Of a DNA stretch of 12,371 bases, positions 6,995-12,163 are shown piece after piece. The notes below the pieces were generated by a model, which was given only the letters and a program-made list of their open reading frames with translations, ran no database searches and was not told the origin of the DNA. Location: the NCBI GenBank assembly GCA_035263845.1, contig DATFQY010000132.1, positions 1-12,371 of the forward strand. Direction: 5' to 3'. The translations under genes were made by a program, and so were the position numbers. How positions within the stretch are numbered: the first letter of the stretch is position 1; every line of letters begins with the position of its first letter. The stretch comes from JAWOLE01 sp035263845 (lineage in GTDB: Bacteria; Acidobacteriota; Thermoanaerobaculia; UBA5066; Gp7-AA6).

Positions 6995-7019
6995 TCGGGA
7001 ATCTCTGTTTTCGGAACCG

Positions 7020-7892
7020 ATGGCGAGCCTGGCTAAGAGATTTCCGGACAACGTCGCGGGGGACTTCTACGTCGATCGGACGTGCATCGACTGCGATGCC
7101 TGCCGGAGGATCGCGCCGGTGACCTTCGCGGAAGCTTCGGACCATTCCTTCGTTTCGCGTCAGCCGGACGGCGAGGCGGAGAGGCGGCGCGCCCTGATGG
7201 CCCTGGTCGCCTGCCCGACCGGGTCCATCGGGACGGCCTCGCGGCAGGACGTTCGGCCGGCGCTCTCAGCATTTCCCGAGACGGTCGCGGAGAACGTGTC
7301 CTTCTGCGGATTCACGTCGGAGAGCTCCTTCGGCGCCTGGAGCTACTTCCTCGAGCGCCACGAGGGCAACGTCCTGGTGGATTCCCCGAAGGCGGTCAAC
7401 CGGCTCCTCTCCCACTTCGAGGAGCGGGGCGGGATCTCGAGGATGTTCCTGACCCACCGCGACGACGTCGCCGATCACGCCCTCTTCGCGAAGCGGTTCG
7501 GCTGCGAGCGGATCCTCCATGAGCGGGACGTCACCAACTCGACCCGGGTCGTCGAACGGAAGATCTCAGGCGACGACCCGGTCCGGATCGAAGACGACCT
7601 TCTCGTCATACCAACGCCGGGGCACACCCGAGGCCATGCCGTGCTCCTCTACGGGGACAAGTTCCTCTTTACCGGCGACCACCTCGCCTGGTCCGCGCGC
7701 CGCAACGGCCTGATCGCCTTCCGGGACGCCTGCTGGTACTCCTGGGAAGAGCAGACCCGCTCCATGGAGAAGCTCCTCGACTACCCCTTCGAGTGGGTTC
7801 TCCCCGGACACGGCGCGTGGCACCACGCCGAGTCCCCGGGGGCCATGAAGCGGGAGGTCGAGCGCTGCGTCGTGTGGATGAAGGGGCGCTAG
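7020..7892 (+). CDS. Ferredoxin-metallo-beta-lactamase fold fusion protein
   Basis: The 290-residue product joins two modules. Residues about 15-72 form a small ferredoxin with C22-x2-C25-x2-C28 and C65-P, enough for one [4Fe-4S] cluster. Residues about 92-290 form a metallo-beta-lactamase fold. Its metal ligands appear as H146-x-DD-x-x-D152-H153 (THRDDVADH), H202 or H206 in PGHTRGH, D220 in FTGDHLAW and H264 in LPGHGAWH. The first motif departs from the canonical HxHxDH, but I recall THRDDVAD-type motifs in related bacterial and plant ferredoxin-MBL proteins. No signal peptide, so cytoplasmic. The substrate is unknown; a glyoxalase II-like thioester hydrolase or a redox-linked hydrolase is possible. 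The ATG at 7020 lies 25 bases after argS with only a weak GGAA upstream, so it is probably cotranscribed with argS. Its TAG directly abuts the stop codon of the opposing gene. Confidence 0.85.
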   Translation: MASLAKRFPDNVAGDFYVDRTCIDCDACRRIAPVTFAEASDHSFVSRQPDGEAERRRALMALVACPTGSIGTASRQDVRPALSAFPETVAENVSFCGFTSESSFGAWSYFLERHEGNVLVDSPKAVNRLLSHFEERGGISRMFLTHRDDVADHALFAKRFGCERILHERDVTNSTRVVERKISGDDPVRIEDDLLVIPTPGHTRGHAVLLYGDKFLFTGDHLAWSARRNGLIAFRDACWYSWEEQTRSMEKLLDYPFEWVLPGHGAWHHAESPGAMKREVERCVVWMKGR

Positions 7893-8900
7893 CTACTCGG
7901 AGACCCGCAGACCTTCCTCGACGACCTTCATGGGTACGACCTTGCCTTCGCCGAGCTTGTCGAGGGCCTTCCGTACCGCCTCGATCCGCTCCTCCCGCGA
8001 GAGGAAGACGACGCAGCCGCCCCCGCCCGCTCCGCAGGCCTTGCCTCCCCACGCGCCGGCCTTCTTCGCGGCGGCGATGGCGCGCTCGATCAACGGAGTC
8101 GAAACGACCGGCGCAAGCCGGCGGCGCGCTTCCCACTCCGCGTCGAGGGCCGCGCCCATCGCGGGGATGTCCACGCGCCCCAGGGCGGCGGCCATCGCGG
8201 CGGCGGCCCGCCGGACGCCCTCGAGGTTGGCCGTGACCTCCTCGTCGCCCTCGAGGCGGGCGCGGAGGATCTGCCAGTTGTTCATCCCCGAAGAGTGGGA
8301 GAGCCCCGAGTCGAACAGCGTCAGATGCTTCTCCCACGGCGCGATCGAGGCCGGCAGACGCTCGCCGGTCGTGCGCCCGGCCCGGAACGTGATGACGTGG
8401 GCCCCCCCCTCGAGAGGCGGGTAGTAATCCTGGACGCCGGCGGGCTTGGAGAGCACGCGGGTCTCGACGTCGCGGACGAAGTCCACCCGGTCCACGCCCC
8501 TCAGGTCGCGCGGGCTCACGCGCTGGAGGGCTCCCATGAGGGCGACCGTGAGGGCCGAGGAGCCGCCGAGGCCCGAACCGAAGGGGACGCCGGACCAGAA
8601 CTCGATCTCGAGAGGCTCGCGGATCTCCAGGGCTTCGAGCAGAGACCCGACGAGCGCGGTCGCCGGGTCCGAGAGAAGCTCGGCGGCGGAGGCGGCGTTC
8701 TTCTCGATGCCGCGGTCGCGCAGGACGACGCGCAGGCCGCGCTCCCCCCGCCGCACCCGGCACTCCGCGTAGCGGTCGATGGCCAGGTTGACGGTGACCG
8801 AGCCGGGATGGAGGACGTGCAGCGGCCAGAGGTCGAGCGTGCCGCCGGCCAGGTCGACCCTCGCGGGGGCGCTCGCCTCGATGGTCAGGTCGGAACGCAC
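7893..8900 (-). CDS. GHMP-family sugar kinase (HddA/fucokinase-like)
   Basis: The product is 335 residues. It has the three GHMP motifs: SAPARVDLAGGTLDLWP near residues 10-26 (substrate side), PFGSGLGGSSAL at 106-117 (phosphate-binding loop), and KACGAGGGGCVVFL at 287-300. E146 and the PAGVQD stretch ending at D158 match the region that carries the catalytic acid in heptose-phosphate and fucose kinases. Such enzymes transfer phosphate from ATP to a sugar or sugar phosphate in the cytoplasm. The best guess is a D-glycero-D-manno-heptose-7-phosphate kinase or a relative for surface glycan precursors. No sugar pathway gene sits beside it, so the substrate is open. The start is a GTG at 8900 directly before the first motif. 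There is no Shine-Dalgarno sequence, but TAGAAT lies nine bases upstream. The gene ends tail to tail with the ferredoxin-MBL gene with no intervening base. Confidence 0.88.
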   Translation of the reverse strand: MRSDLTIEASAPARVDLAGGTLDLWPLHVLHPGSVTVNLAIDRYAECRVRRGERGLRVVLRDRGIEKNAASAAELLSDPATALVGSLLEALEIREPLEIEFWSGVPFGSGLGGSSALTVALMGALQRVSPRDLRGVDRVDFVRDVETRVLSKPAGVQDYYPPLEGGAHVITFRAGRTTGERLPASIAPWEKHLTLFDSGLSHSSGMNNWQILRARLEGDEEVTANLEGVRRAAAAMAAALGRVDIPAMGAALDAEWEARRRLAPVVSTPLIERAIAAAKKAGAWGGKACGAGGGGCVVFLSREERIEAVRKALDKLGEGKVVPMKVVEEGLRVSE

Positions 8901-8909
8901 GCGGCGCGG

Positions 8910-8915
8910 ATTCTA
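8910..8915 (-). promoter_or_regulatory. Candidate -10 box (TAGAAT) of the GHMP kinase gene
   Basis: On the minus strand TAGAAT matches five of six consensus bases and lies nine bases before the GTG start at 8900. The stretch CTTAGAATCCGCGCC closely resembles CTTATACTCCCGCGCC before argS, with the same box-to-start distance. No purine-rich ribosome binding site lies between. The kinase is therefore probably expressed from a leaderless or nearly leaderless transcript independent of the anti-sigma gene 110 bases upstream. The expected -35 position (CGAACG) is poor. Confidence 0.5.
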
Positions 8916-9010
8916 AGCTGTCCTCGCGGCGGCGTTCGCGGCGGCAGGAGTCTCCGAGCGAAGGCGAGGAGGAGCCCGCCGCAGGTTCCTTGCGTAGTGA
9001 GGAGCGACGG

Positions 9011-9637
9011 TTAGTAACCGACTCGGGAAGCGCGGAGGAAACCGGACTGGGGGAAAGCGATGCCTTCGACGGTGACGGTCTGCCCAACCGAGCTCGGGAA
9101 GACCGACGGATCGCGAGCCATCAGCCGCCACACCTCTCCGTTGTCCGCGCAGAAGCCGGCCTCGTGCTGCGACTCCGGAAGCGGGCAGAGCCCCGCTTCG
9201 TGCCGCGTCTCGCACTGGAGGCAGACGAGCGTCCCGGTCAGGACGACGTGGGATTCCAGGTGCGCCGCGGGAGCGACGCCGGGAAGGCCGACCGCGGAGG
9301 AAAGGGCGATCGCGGGAGCGGCCGCCGGCTTCGCGCCGGGGCCGTCGGCCACGACGGGAAGGATCGCGACGAGGACCGCCGCCGCGAGAACGAACGCCGG
9401 CGTCCGGGAGCGGATGATCGGGGGCTCGCCCCGGTGGATCCGGGCGATCAGGCCGGGAGGCGCGGTCGCCCGGTCGAGCCGGGAGCGCAGCAGCGCCGCC
9501 ATGCTCCTCGCCGAGCGGGACCTCGCCTCGCAGGGCGGGCACTCGGCCAGGTGCCGGGAAAGGGCTTCGCTTTCGCTACGCGAGATGTCGCGATCGAGAT
9601 GGGCGTACAGGAGGAATCGCGCCTGGGTACAGTTCAT
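9011..9637 (-). CDS. Membrane-anchored zinc-finger anti-sigma factor with Cys/His-rich outer domain
   Basis: The product is 208 residues when started at the ATG at 9637. The N-terminus (MNCTQARFLLYAHLDRDIS) and H29-x3-C33-x2-C36 (RHLAECPPC) are those of the zf-HC2/ZAS anti-sigma domain that binds and silences ECF sigma factors in the cytoplasm. One membrane segment spans about 80-97 (PAFVLAAAVLVAILPVVA). The outer part, about 125-208, carries C139-x2-C142-x3-H146, C151, H158 and C163, then GEVWRLM and GQTVTVEGIAF. This compact, possibly OB-like domain may bind a metal or heme or sense redox; I do not recognise its family. It follows the ECF sigma gene by 81 bases on the same strand. An in-frame GTG at 9664 would add nine residues; the ATG is preferred because anti-sigma proteins commonly begin MNC. 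Regulation is probably by signal-dependent release of the sigma factor. Confidence 0.82.
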   Translation of the reverse strand: MNCTQARFLLYAHLDRDISRSESEALSRHLAECPPCEARSRSARSMAALLRSRLDRATAPPGLIARIHRGEPPIIRSRTPAFVLAAAVLVAILPVVADGPGAKPAAAPAIALSSAVGLPGVAPAAHLESHVVLTGTLVCLQCETRHEAGLCPLPESQHEAGFCADNGEVWRLMARDPSVFPSSVGQTVTVEGIAFPQSGFLRASRVGY

Positions 9638-9718
9638 CGGTGCCGGAGTGGGAAACCCCGCCACCGTCCCCGAAATTCCGGCTATTCGTCCCGACCTGGC
9701 AAGGGCCGGGATCGCCCC

Positions 9719-10360
9719 TTAGGCGGTCTGGCCCTTCGGACGGGTGCGCATCTTGGTGGGCTCGGCTCCCCGGATGTAGCCATGCTGCCGGGCGTACTTC
9801 AGGAGGGCCTTTTCCAGGAGCTTTCTTCCCCGGTAGAGCCGGGACATGACCGTCCCGACCGGGCAGTCCAGGATGTCCGCGATCTGCTTGTAGGAGAAGT
9901 CCTCGAGGTCGGCCAGGATCACGACCATCCGGTAGTCGTAGGGGAGCGATTCCAGGGCCTTCCGCACGTCGTCGTCCAGGACCCCGGTGAAGAACTCCGC
10001 CTCGGGGTCCGACGGGGCCTCGCTGTTGTCCCGCCGCACGATCCGCTCGAAGGAGTCCTCGATCTCGGCGAAATCGACGCTCCGGGGCTCGAGCTTCTTC
10101 TTGCGGTAGTTATTGATGAACGTGTTCTTCAGGATCTTGAAGAGCCACGCCTTCAGGTTGGTGCCTTTCTCGAACTTGTCGTAGTACTTGTAGGCCTTGA
10201 AATAGGTCTCCTGGACCAGGTCCTCCGCATCCTCGGCGCTCCGGGTCATCCGGTAGGCCGTGTTGTAGAGGGAATCCAGGTACGGCATTACCTGGGAGTC
10301 GAAGTCCCAGGAAGTCAGACCCGAAGTGTCCGGTTTCGCCTGCACGCTCGCCTTTTCCAT
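9719..10360 (-). CDS. ECF sigma factor (RpoE/SigR-like, sigma-70 family)
   Basis: The product is 213 residues. Sigma region 2 spans about 25-92, with SAEDAEDLVQETYFKAY and AWLFKILKNTFINNYRKKK. Sigma region 4 spans about 131-185, with ALESLPYDYRMVVILADLED, FSYKQIADILDCPVGTVMSR and LYRGRKLLEKAL. Region 3 is missing, as expected for an ECF factor. It directs RNA polymerase to a regulon controlled by the anti-sigma factor encoded just downstream. The start at 10360 (ATG) is preferred over an in-frame TTG at 10378 because AAAGGAG lies three bases upstream of the ATG; the TTG version would place that site inside the coding region. A tail of about 25 basic residues follows region 4. The 'FSYKQIADILDCPVGTVMSRLYRGR' helix-turn-helix resembles SigR-type factors, whose partners are zinc anti-sigma proteins. 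A candidate ECF promoter lies about 100 bases upstream. Confidence 0.93.
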   Translation of the reverse strand: MEKASVQAKPDTSGLTSWDFDSQVMPYLDSLYNTAYRMTRSAEDAEDLVQETYFKAYKYYDKFEKGTNLKAWLFKILKNTFINNYRKKKLEPRSVDFAEIEDSFERIVRRDNSEAPSDPEAEFFTGVLDDDVRKALESLPYDYRMVVILADLEDFSYKQIADILDCPVGTVMSRLYRGRKLLEKALLKYARQHGYIRGAEPTKMRTRPKGQTA

Positions 10361-10462
10361 GCTCTCCTTTGGTTTCAAGAAGCTTGCCCGCCCCGCCGGC
10401 GGACCGCCCGATTTGGGAATTTCTGAGGAGTCGGTGGCAACCTACGCCGTTACTACGGATTA

Positions 10463-10488
10463 GGACCCCATCCCGTTTACATGGTTCC
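10463..10488 (-). promoter_or_regulatory. Candidate ECF-type promoter of the sigma factor gene
   Basis: On the minus strand GGAACC (10488-10483) is followed by 16 bases and then GTCC (10466-10463). A GGAAC -35 with a GTC-type -10 at about 16-17 bases is the general ECF promoter form. Its position about 100 bases before the start codon of an ECF gene fits autoregulation. I found no second copy with this spacing in the window. The match is short, so chance remains possible. Confidence 0.45.
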
Positions 10489-10490
10489 TA

Positions 10491-10555
10491 GGAAAAGTAC
10501 GGTCCGGACCCCTTTTTGGTTTCGGAAAGGGGTCAGTCTGTCCTCGGCTGAGGAC
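10491..10555. repeat. REP-like palindromic element and adjacent hairpin
   Basis: The stretch holds GGTCCGGACC, a perfect ten-base palindrome (10501-10510). It overlaps a nine-pair stem GACCCCTTT/AAAGGGGTC (10507-10515 with 10526-10534) with a ten-base loop. A second hairpin GTCCTC-GGCT-GAGGAC follows at 10540-10555. The sequence (AAAAGTACGGTCC, GGACCCC, GGGGTCAG) resembles the short repeats often scattered in genomes with REP-associated tyrosine transposases. That resemblance is from memory. Only one copy is present here, so repetition cannot be shown. It lies between atpE and the sigma gene and could also help end or process the atp transcript. Confidence 0.4.
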
Positions 10556-10564
10556 GACCGGGGC

Positions 10565-10587
10565 GGGGCGGGCGCGGGGCCCGCCCC
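10565..10587 (-). terminator. GC-rich hairpin after atpE
   Basis: In minus-strand RNA, GGGGCGGGC (10587-10579) pairs perfectly with GCCCGCCCC (10573-10565) around a five-base loop. It begins 13 bases after the atpE stop codon and is followed by more hairpins. It lacks the U-tract of a classic intrinsic terminator, so it may be a weak or factor-dependent terminator, or protect the 3' end of the atp mRNA. Confidence 0.45.
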
Positions 10588-10600
10588 CCACGGGACTGTT

Positions 10601-10921
10601 TCAGAGGTTCCGGATCAGGAACGCGATCAAAAGCGCGTAGAGGACGAGGGACTCGATCAGCGCCAGGCCGATGATCGTCATCGTCCGGATGGCCCCAGCC
10701 GCTCCCGGGTTGCGGGAGATGCCGTCCGCGGCGGCCGAGGTCGCCCGGCCCTGGCCGATGGCTCCGGCCGCGGCGGCGATTCCGAGCAGGAAGGCGGCCC
10801 CGATGGCCCCCCACCGGACGCCCGAGGGCGCGACTCCCCCGCCGGCGGTCTCCTGGGCCAGCGCCGGAAGCGCGACACAGGCGAGCAGTGCTACCAGGAC
10901 AAAGACTTTCTTGGTCGTCAT
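10601..10921 (-). CDS. atpE: F-type ATP synthase subunit c, with N-terminal signal peptide
   Basis: This is the membrane rotor subunit of F0; a ring of c subunits carries ions past subunit a. The product is 106 residues, longer than the usual 70-90, because residues 1-22 (KKVFVLVALLACVALPALA before QE) look like a cleavable signal peptide. The mature part has helix 1 (about 36-56, GAIGAAFLLGIAAAAGAIGQG), the polar loop SRNPGA, and helix 2 (about 80-103) with the ion-binding E90 in LALIESLVLYALL. Q57, E90, S91 and Y95 match positions of the sodium-site network in Ilyobacter. L92 replaces the threonine there, and cyanobacterial proton-type subunits also have Q and ES, so ion choice stays open. 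AGGAG lies 11 bases before the ATG. The gene follows atpB by 36 bases, and no F1 genes follow. Confidence 0.93.
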   Translation of the reverse strand: MTTKKVFVLVALLACVALPALAQETAGGGVAPSGVRWGAIGAAFLLGIAAAAGAIGQGRATSAAADGISRNPGAAGAIRTMTIIGLALIESLVLYALLIAFLIRNL

Positions 10922-10957
10922 CTCGATTTCTTCTCCTTAGGCCATTCTATTGGTTTT

Positions 10958-11719
10958 TCAGTGTTCCTCGTGGGCGGTCGCCAGGCTGATGTAGACCGAG
11001 GTCAGGGTGACGAAGATGAAGGACTGCAAGAGCGCCGTAAAGAGTCCCAGGGCCATCAGCGGCCAGGGAACGACGATGGGCAGGAGGCCGGCGAAGATGC
11101 CCGTCGCGGTGTGCTCCCCGTAGATGTTCATGAAGAGCCGGAGAGACAGAGAGAGGATCCGGGCGAAGTTGCCGATCATCTCGATGATGAAGAACAGGGG
11201 CGCCAGCCACAGGACCGGGCCCATGAAGTGCTTCAGATAGTTGAGGAGGCCCTGTTCCTTGATGCCCTGCCAGTTGAAGTAGACGAAGGAAATCACGGCA
11301 AGCGCCACCGTCGTCGAGAGGACCCCGGTCGGCGGCTGGAGGAAGAAGAAGAGCCCGAACAGGTTGCCCGCGAAGATGAACACCGCGAAGGCGCCGATGA
11401 TGTTCAGGTACTTCTTCGAGGCCCCGTGGCCGATGACGTCCTCGATGAGGCTCCGGATGCCCTCGACGATCATCTCGAGGAAGTTCTGGACGCCGCCGGG
11501 CTTCTCCCGCCGGTATCGCCGCGCCGCCAGCGGGAAGAAGACGGCGAAGAGGAACAGCAGCAGGAGGGTCATGATCGCGGCGTCCGGAATCCACGCCTCC
11601 TTGCCGTCCGGGAACCAGAAGGCGGCCGCCCCGGGCGACATCTTCTCGACCGGAGGCTCTCCCAGCAGGCGGATCAGGAGCCCGTTGATCGGCCCATACA
11701 AAATGGAGTGGTGTTCCAA
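10958..11719 (-). CDS. atpB: F-type ATP synthase subunit a
   Basis: This is the F0 stator subunit that forms the ion half-channels next to the c ring. The product is 253 residues with five to six membrane segments, first at about 47-65 (AAIMTLLLLFLFAVFFPLAA). The hallmark helix SLSLRLFMNIYGEH carries the essential arginine R194 (R210 in E. coli). LLQSFIFVTLTSVYI near the C-terminus has Q232, matching E. coli Q252. EMIGNFAR precedes the arginine helix. The start is a TTG at 11719, supported by GGAG six bases upstream and by the translation MEHHSILYGPINGLL. No in-frame ATG exists until residue 27, which would still precede the first helix but loses the conserved opening. It lies between atpI and atpE on the same strand. 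A 93-base gap with a heptamer inverted repeat separates it from atpI. Confidence 0.95.
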   Translation of the reverse strand: MEHHSILYGPINGLLIRLLGEPPVEKMSPGAAAFWFPDGKEAWIPDAAIMTLLLLFLFAVFFPLAARRYRREKPGGVQNFLEMIVEGIRSLIEDVIGHGASKKYLNIIGAFAVFIFAGNLFGLFFFLQPPTGVLSTTVALAVISFVYFNWQGIKEQGLLNYLKHFMGPVLWLAPLFFIIEMIGNFARILSLSLRLFMNIYGEHTATGIFAGLLPIVVPWPLMALGLFTALLQSFIFVTLTSVYISLATAHEEH

Positions 11720-11736
11720 AGCAGCTCCGCCTACGA

Positions 11737-11817
11737 GGTGGAAGGTGGTAGGTCGTAGGTGGTAGGGAATCGGTTCATCAGTTTTCCCCTATCACCTATC
11801 ACCTACCACCTATTACC
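11737..11817. repeat. Inverted repeat built of 7-base tandem units between atpI and atpB
   Basis: The left arm (11737-11767) is four heptamers GGTGGAA, GGTGGTA, GGTCGTA and GGTGGTA plus GGG. The right arm (11787-11817) is CCC plus TATCACC, TATCACC, TACCACC and TATTACC. The arms are each exactly 31 bases, face each other across a 19-base spacer, and match at about 25 of 31 positions. The right arm overlaps the last codon and stop (11813-11815) of atpI. The left arm ends about 17 bases before the atpB start. Transcribed RNA would fold into a long imperfect hairpin, which could set relative expression of atpI and atpB or act in mRNA processing. Origin by expansion of a 7-base repeat is inferred. 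Confidence 0.7.
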
Positions 11818-12163
11818 TTTCGAAGATTTCTCCGGCGATAGCGAGGACGACCGCCGACAGGCCGGCGAACCCCGCGATGGGATCGAACCCTTTCCAGCGA
11901 AGAGCGACTACGAGGAGCCCGACCGAGACAGCCGTCACGAGCAGGAGCGGAAACAGAGCTCGAATCTTCCCCTTCCCTCCGGGCGCGACGAGCCGGCCGG
12001 TCAATTTCTCGAAAACGAGAAAGCTGAAAATAACGACGGCGGCGCAGATTGTCAAGGACACGCCTCGCCGCCATCCGAAGAGAAAAGCGGCGGCCGCGAG
12101 GCCCGCCCCGATCCACGCGGACCGCACGCGGATGCGCCGGACAACCGCTTCGTCCGCCGTCAC
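11813..12163 (-). CDS. atpI: AtpI-like ATP synthase subunit I
   Basis: The product is 116 residues with four predicted membrane helices at about 16-30, 34-51, 68-86 and 92-111. It has the small size and position, directly before subunit a, of AtpI/ATP_synt_I proteins. These help assemble the c ring or take part in magnesium uptake for the synthase. Sequence identity in the family is low, so the call leans on topology and neighbours. The start is the GTG at 12163: GGAG lies five bases upstream, and the GTGA overlaps the TGA of atpZ by four bases, the usual sign of translational coupling. A longer open frame to 12277 would run across atpZ out of frame and adds an arginine/glycine-rich stretch of no family type. 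Its stop codon lies in the heptamer repeat. Confidence 0.78.
   Translation of the reverse strand: MTADEAVVRRIRVRSAWIGAGLAAAAFLFGWRRGVSLTICAAVVIFSFLVFEKLTGRLVAPGGKGKIRALFPLLLVTAVSVGLLVVALRWKGFDPIAGFAGLSAVVLAIAGEIFER

Noticed and set aside
8901..9010. Small RNA or terminator in the gap between the anti-sigma and kinase genes
   Set aside because: Only GC-rich partial repeats (CGGCGG runs) were seen; no convincing stem with a U-tract and no RNA gene pattern.
9638..9664. GTG start at 9664 for the anti-sigma factor
   Set aside because: Possible, but adds nine residues (GFPTPAP) not typical of the family, whose members often begin MNC. Left as an alternative.
10361..10378. TTG start at 10378 for the ECF sigma factor
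   Set aside because: The AAAGGAG just before the ATG at 10360 would be inside the coding region; the ATG start fits better.
8990..10426. Plus-strand open frame of 478 codons opposite the sigma and anti-sigma genes
   Set aside because: No domain motifs and low-complexity composition; the minus strand carries two recognisable genes.
10630..10760. Assignment of a sodium-driven ATP synthase from Q57, E90, S91 and Y95
   Set aside because: The threonine of the sodium site is replaced by L92, and proton-type cyanobacterial c subunits also have Q and ES.
10944..10949. TAGAAT on the minus strand between atpB and atpE as an internal promoter for atpE
   Set aside because: Good -10 match, but no -35 and the gap is only 36 bases. 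It could raise c-subunit supply but cannot be supported further.
10481..11758. Plus-strand open frame of 425 codons opposite atpB and atpE
   Set aside because: A charge-rich antisense shadow (runs of E, D, R, Q) of membrane protein genes.
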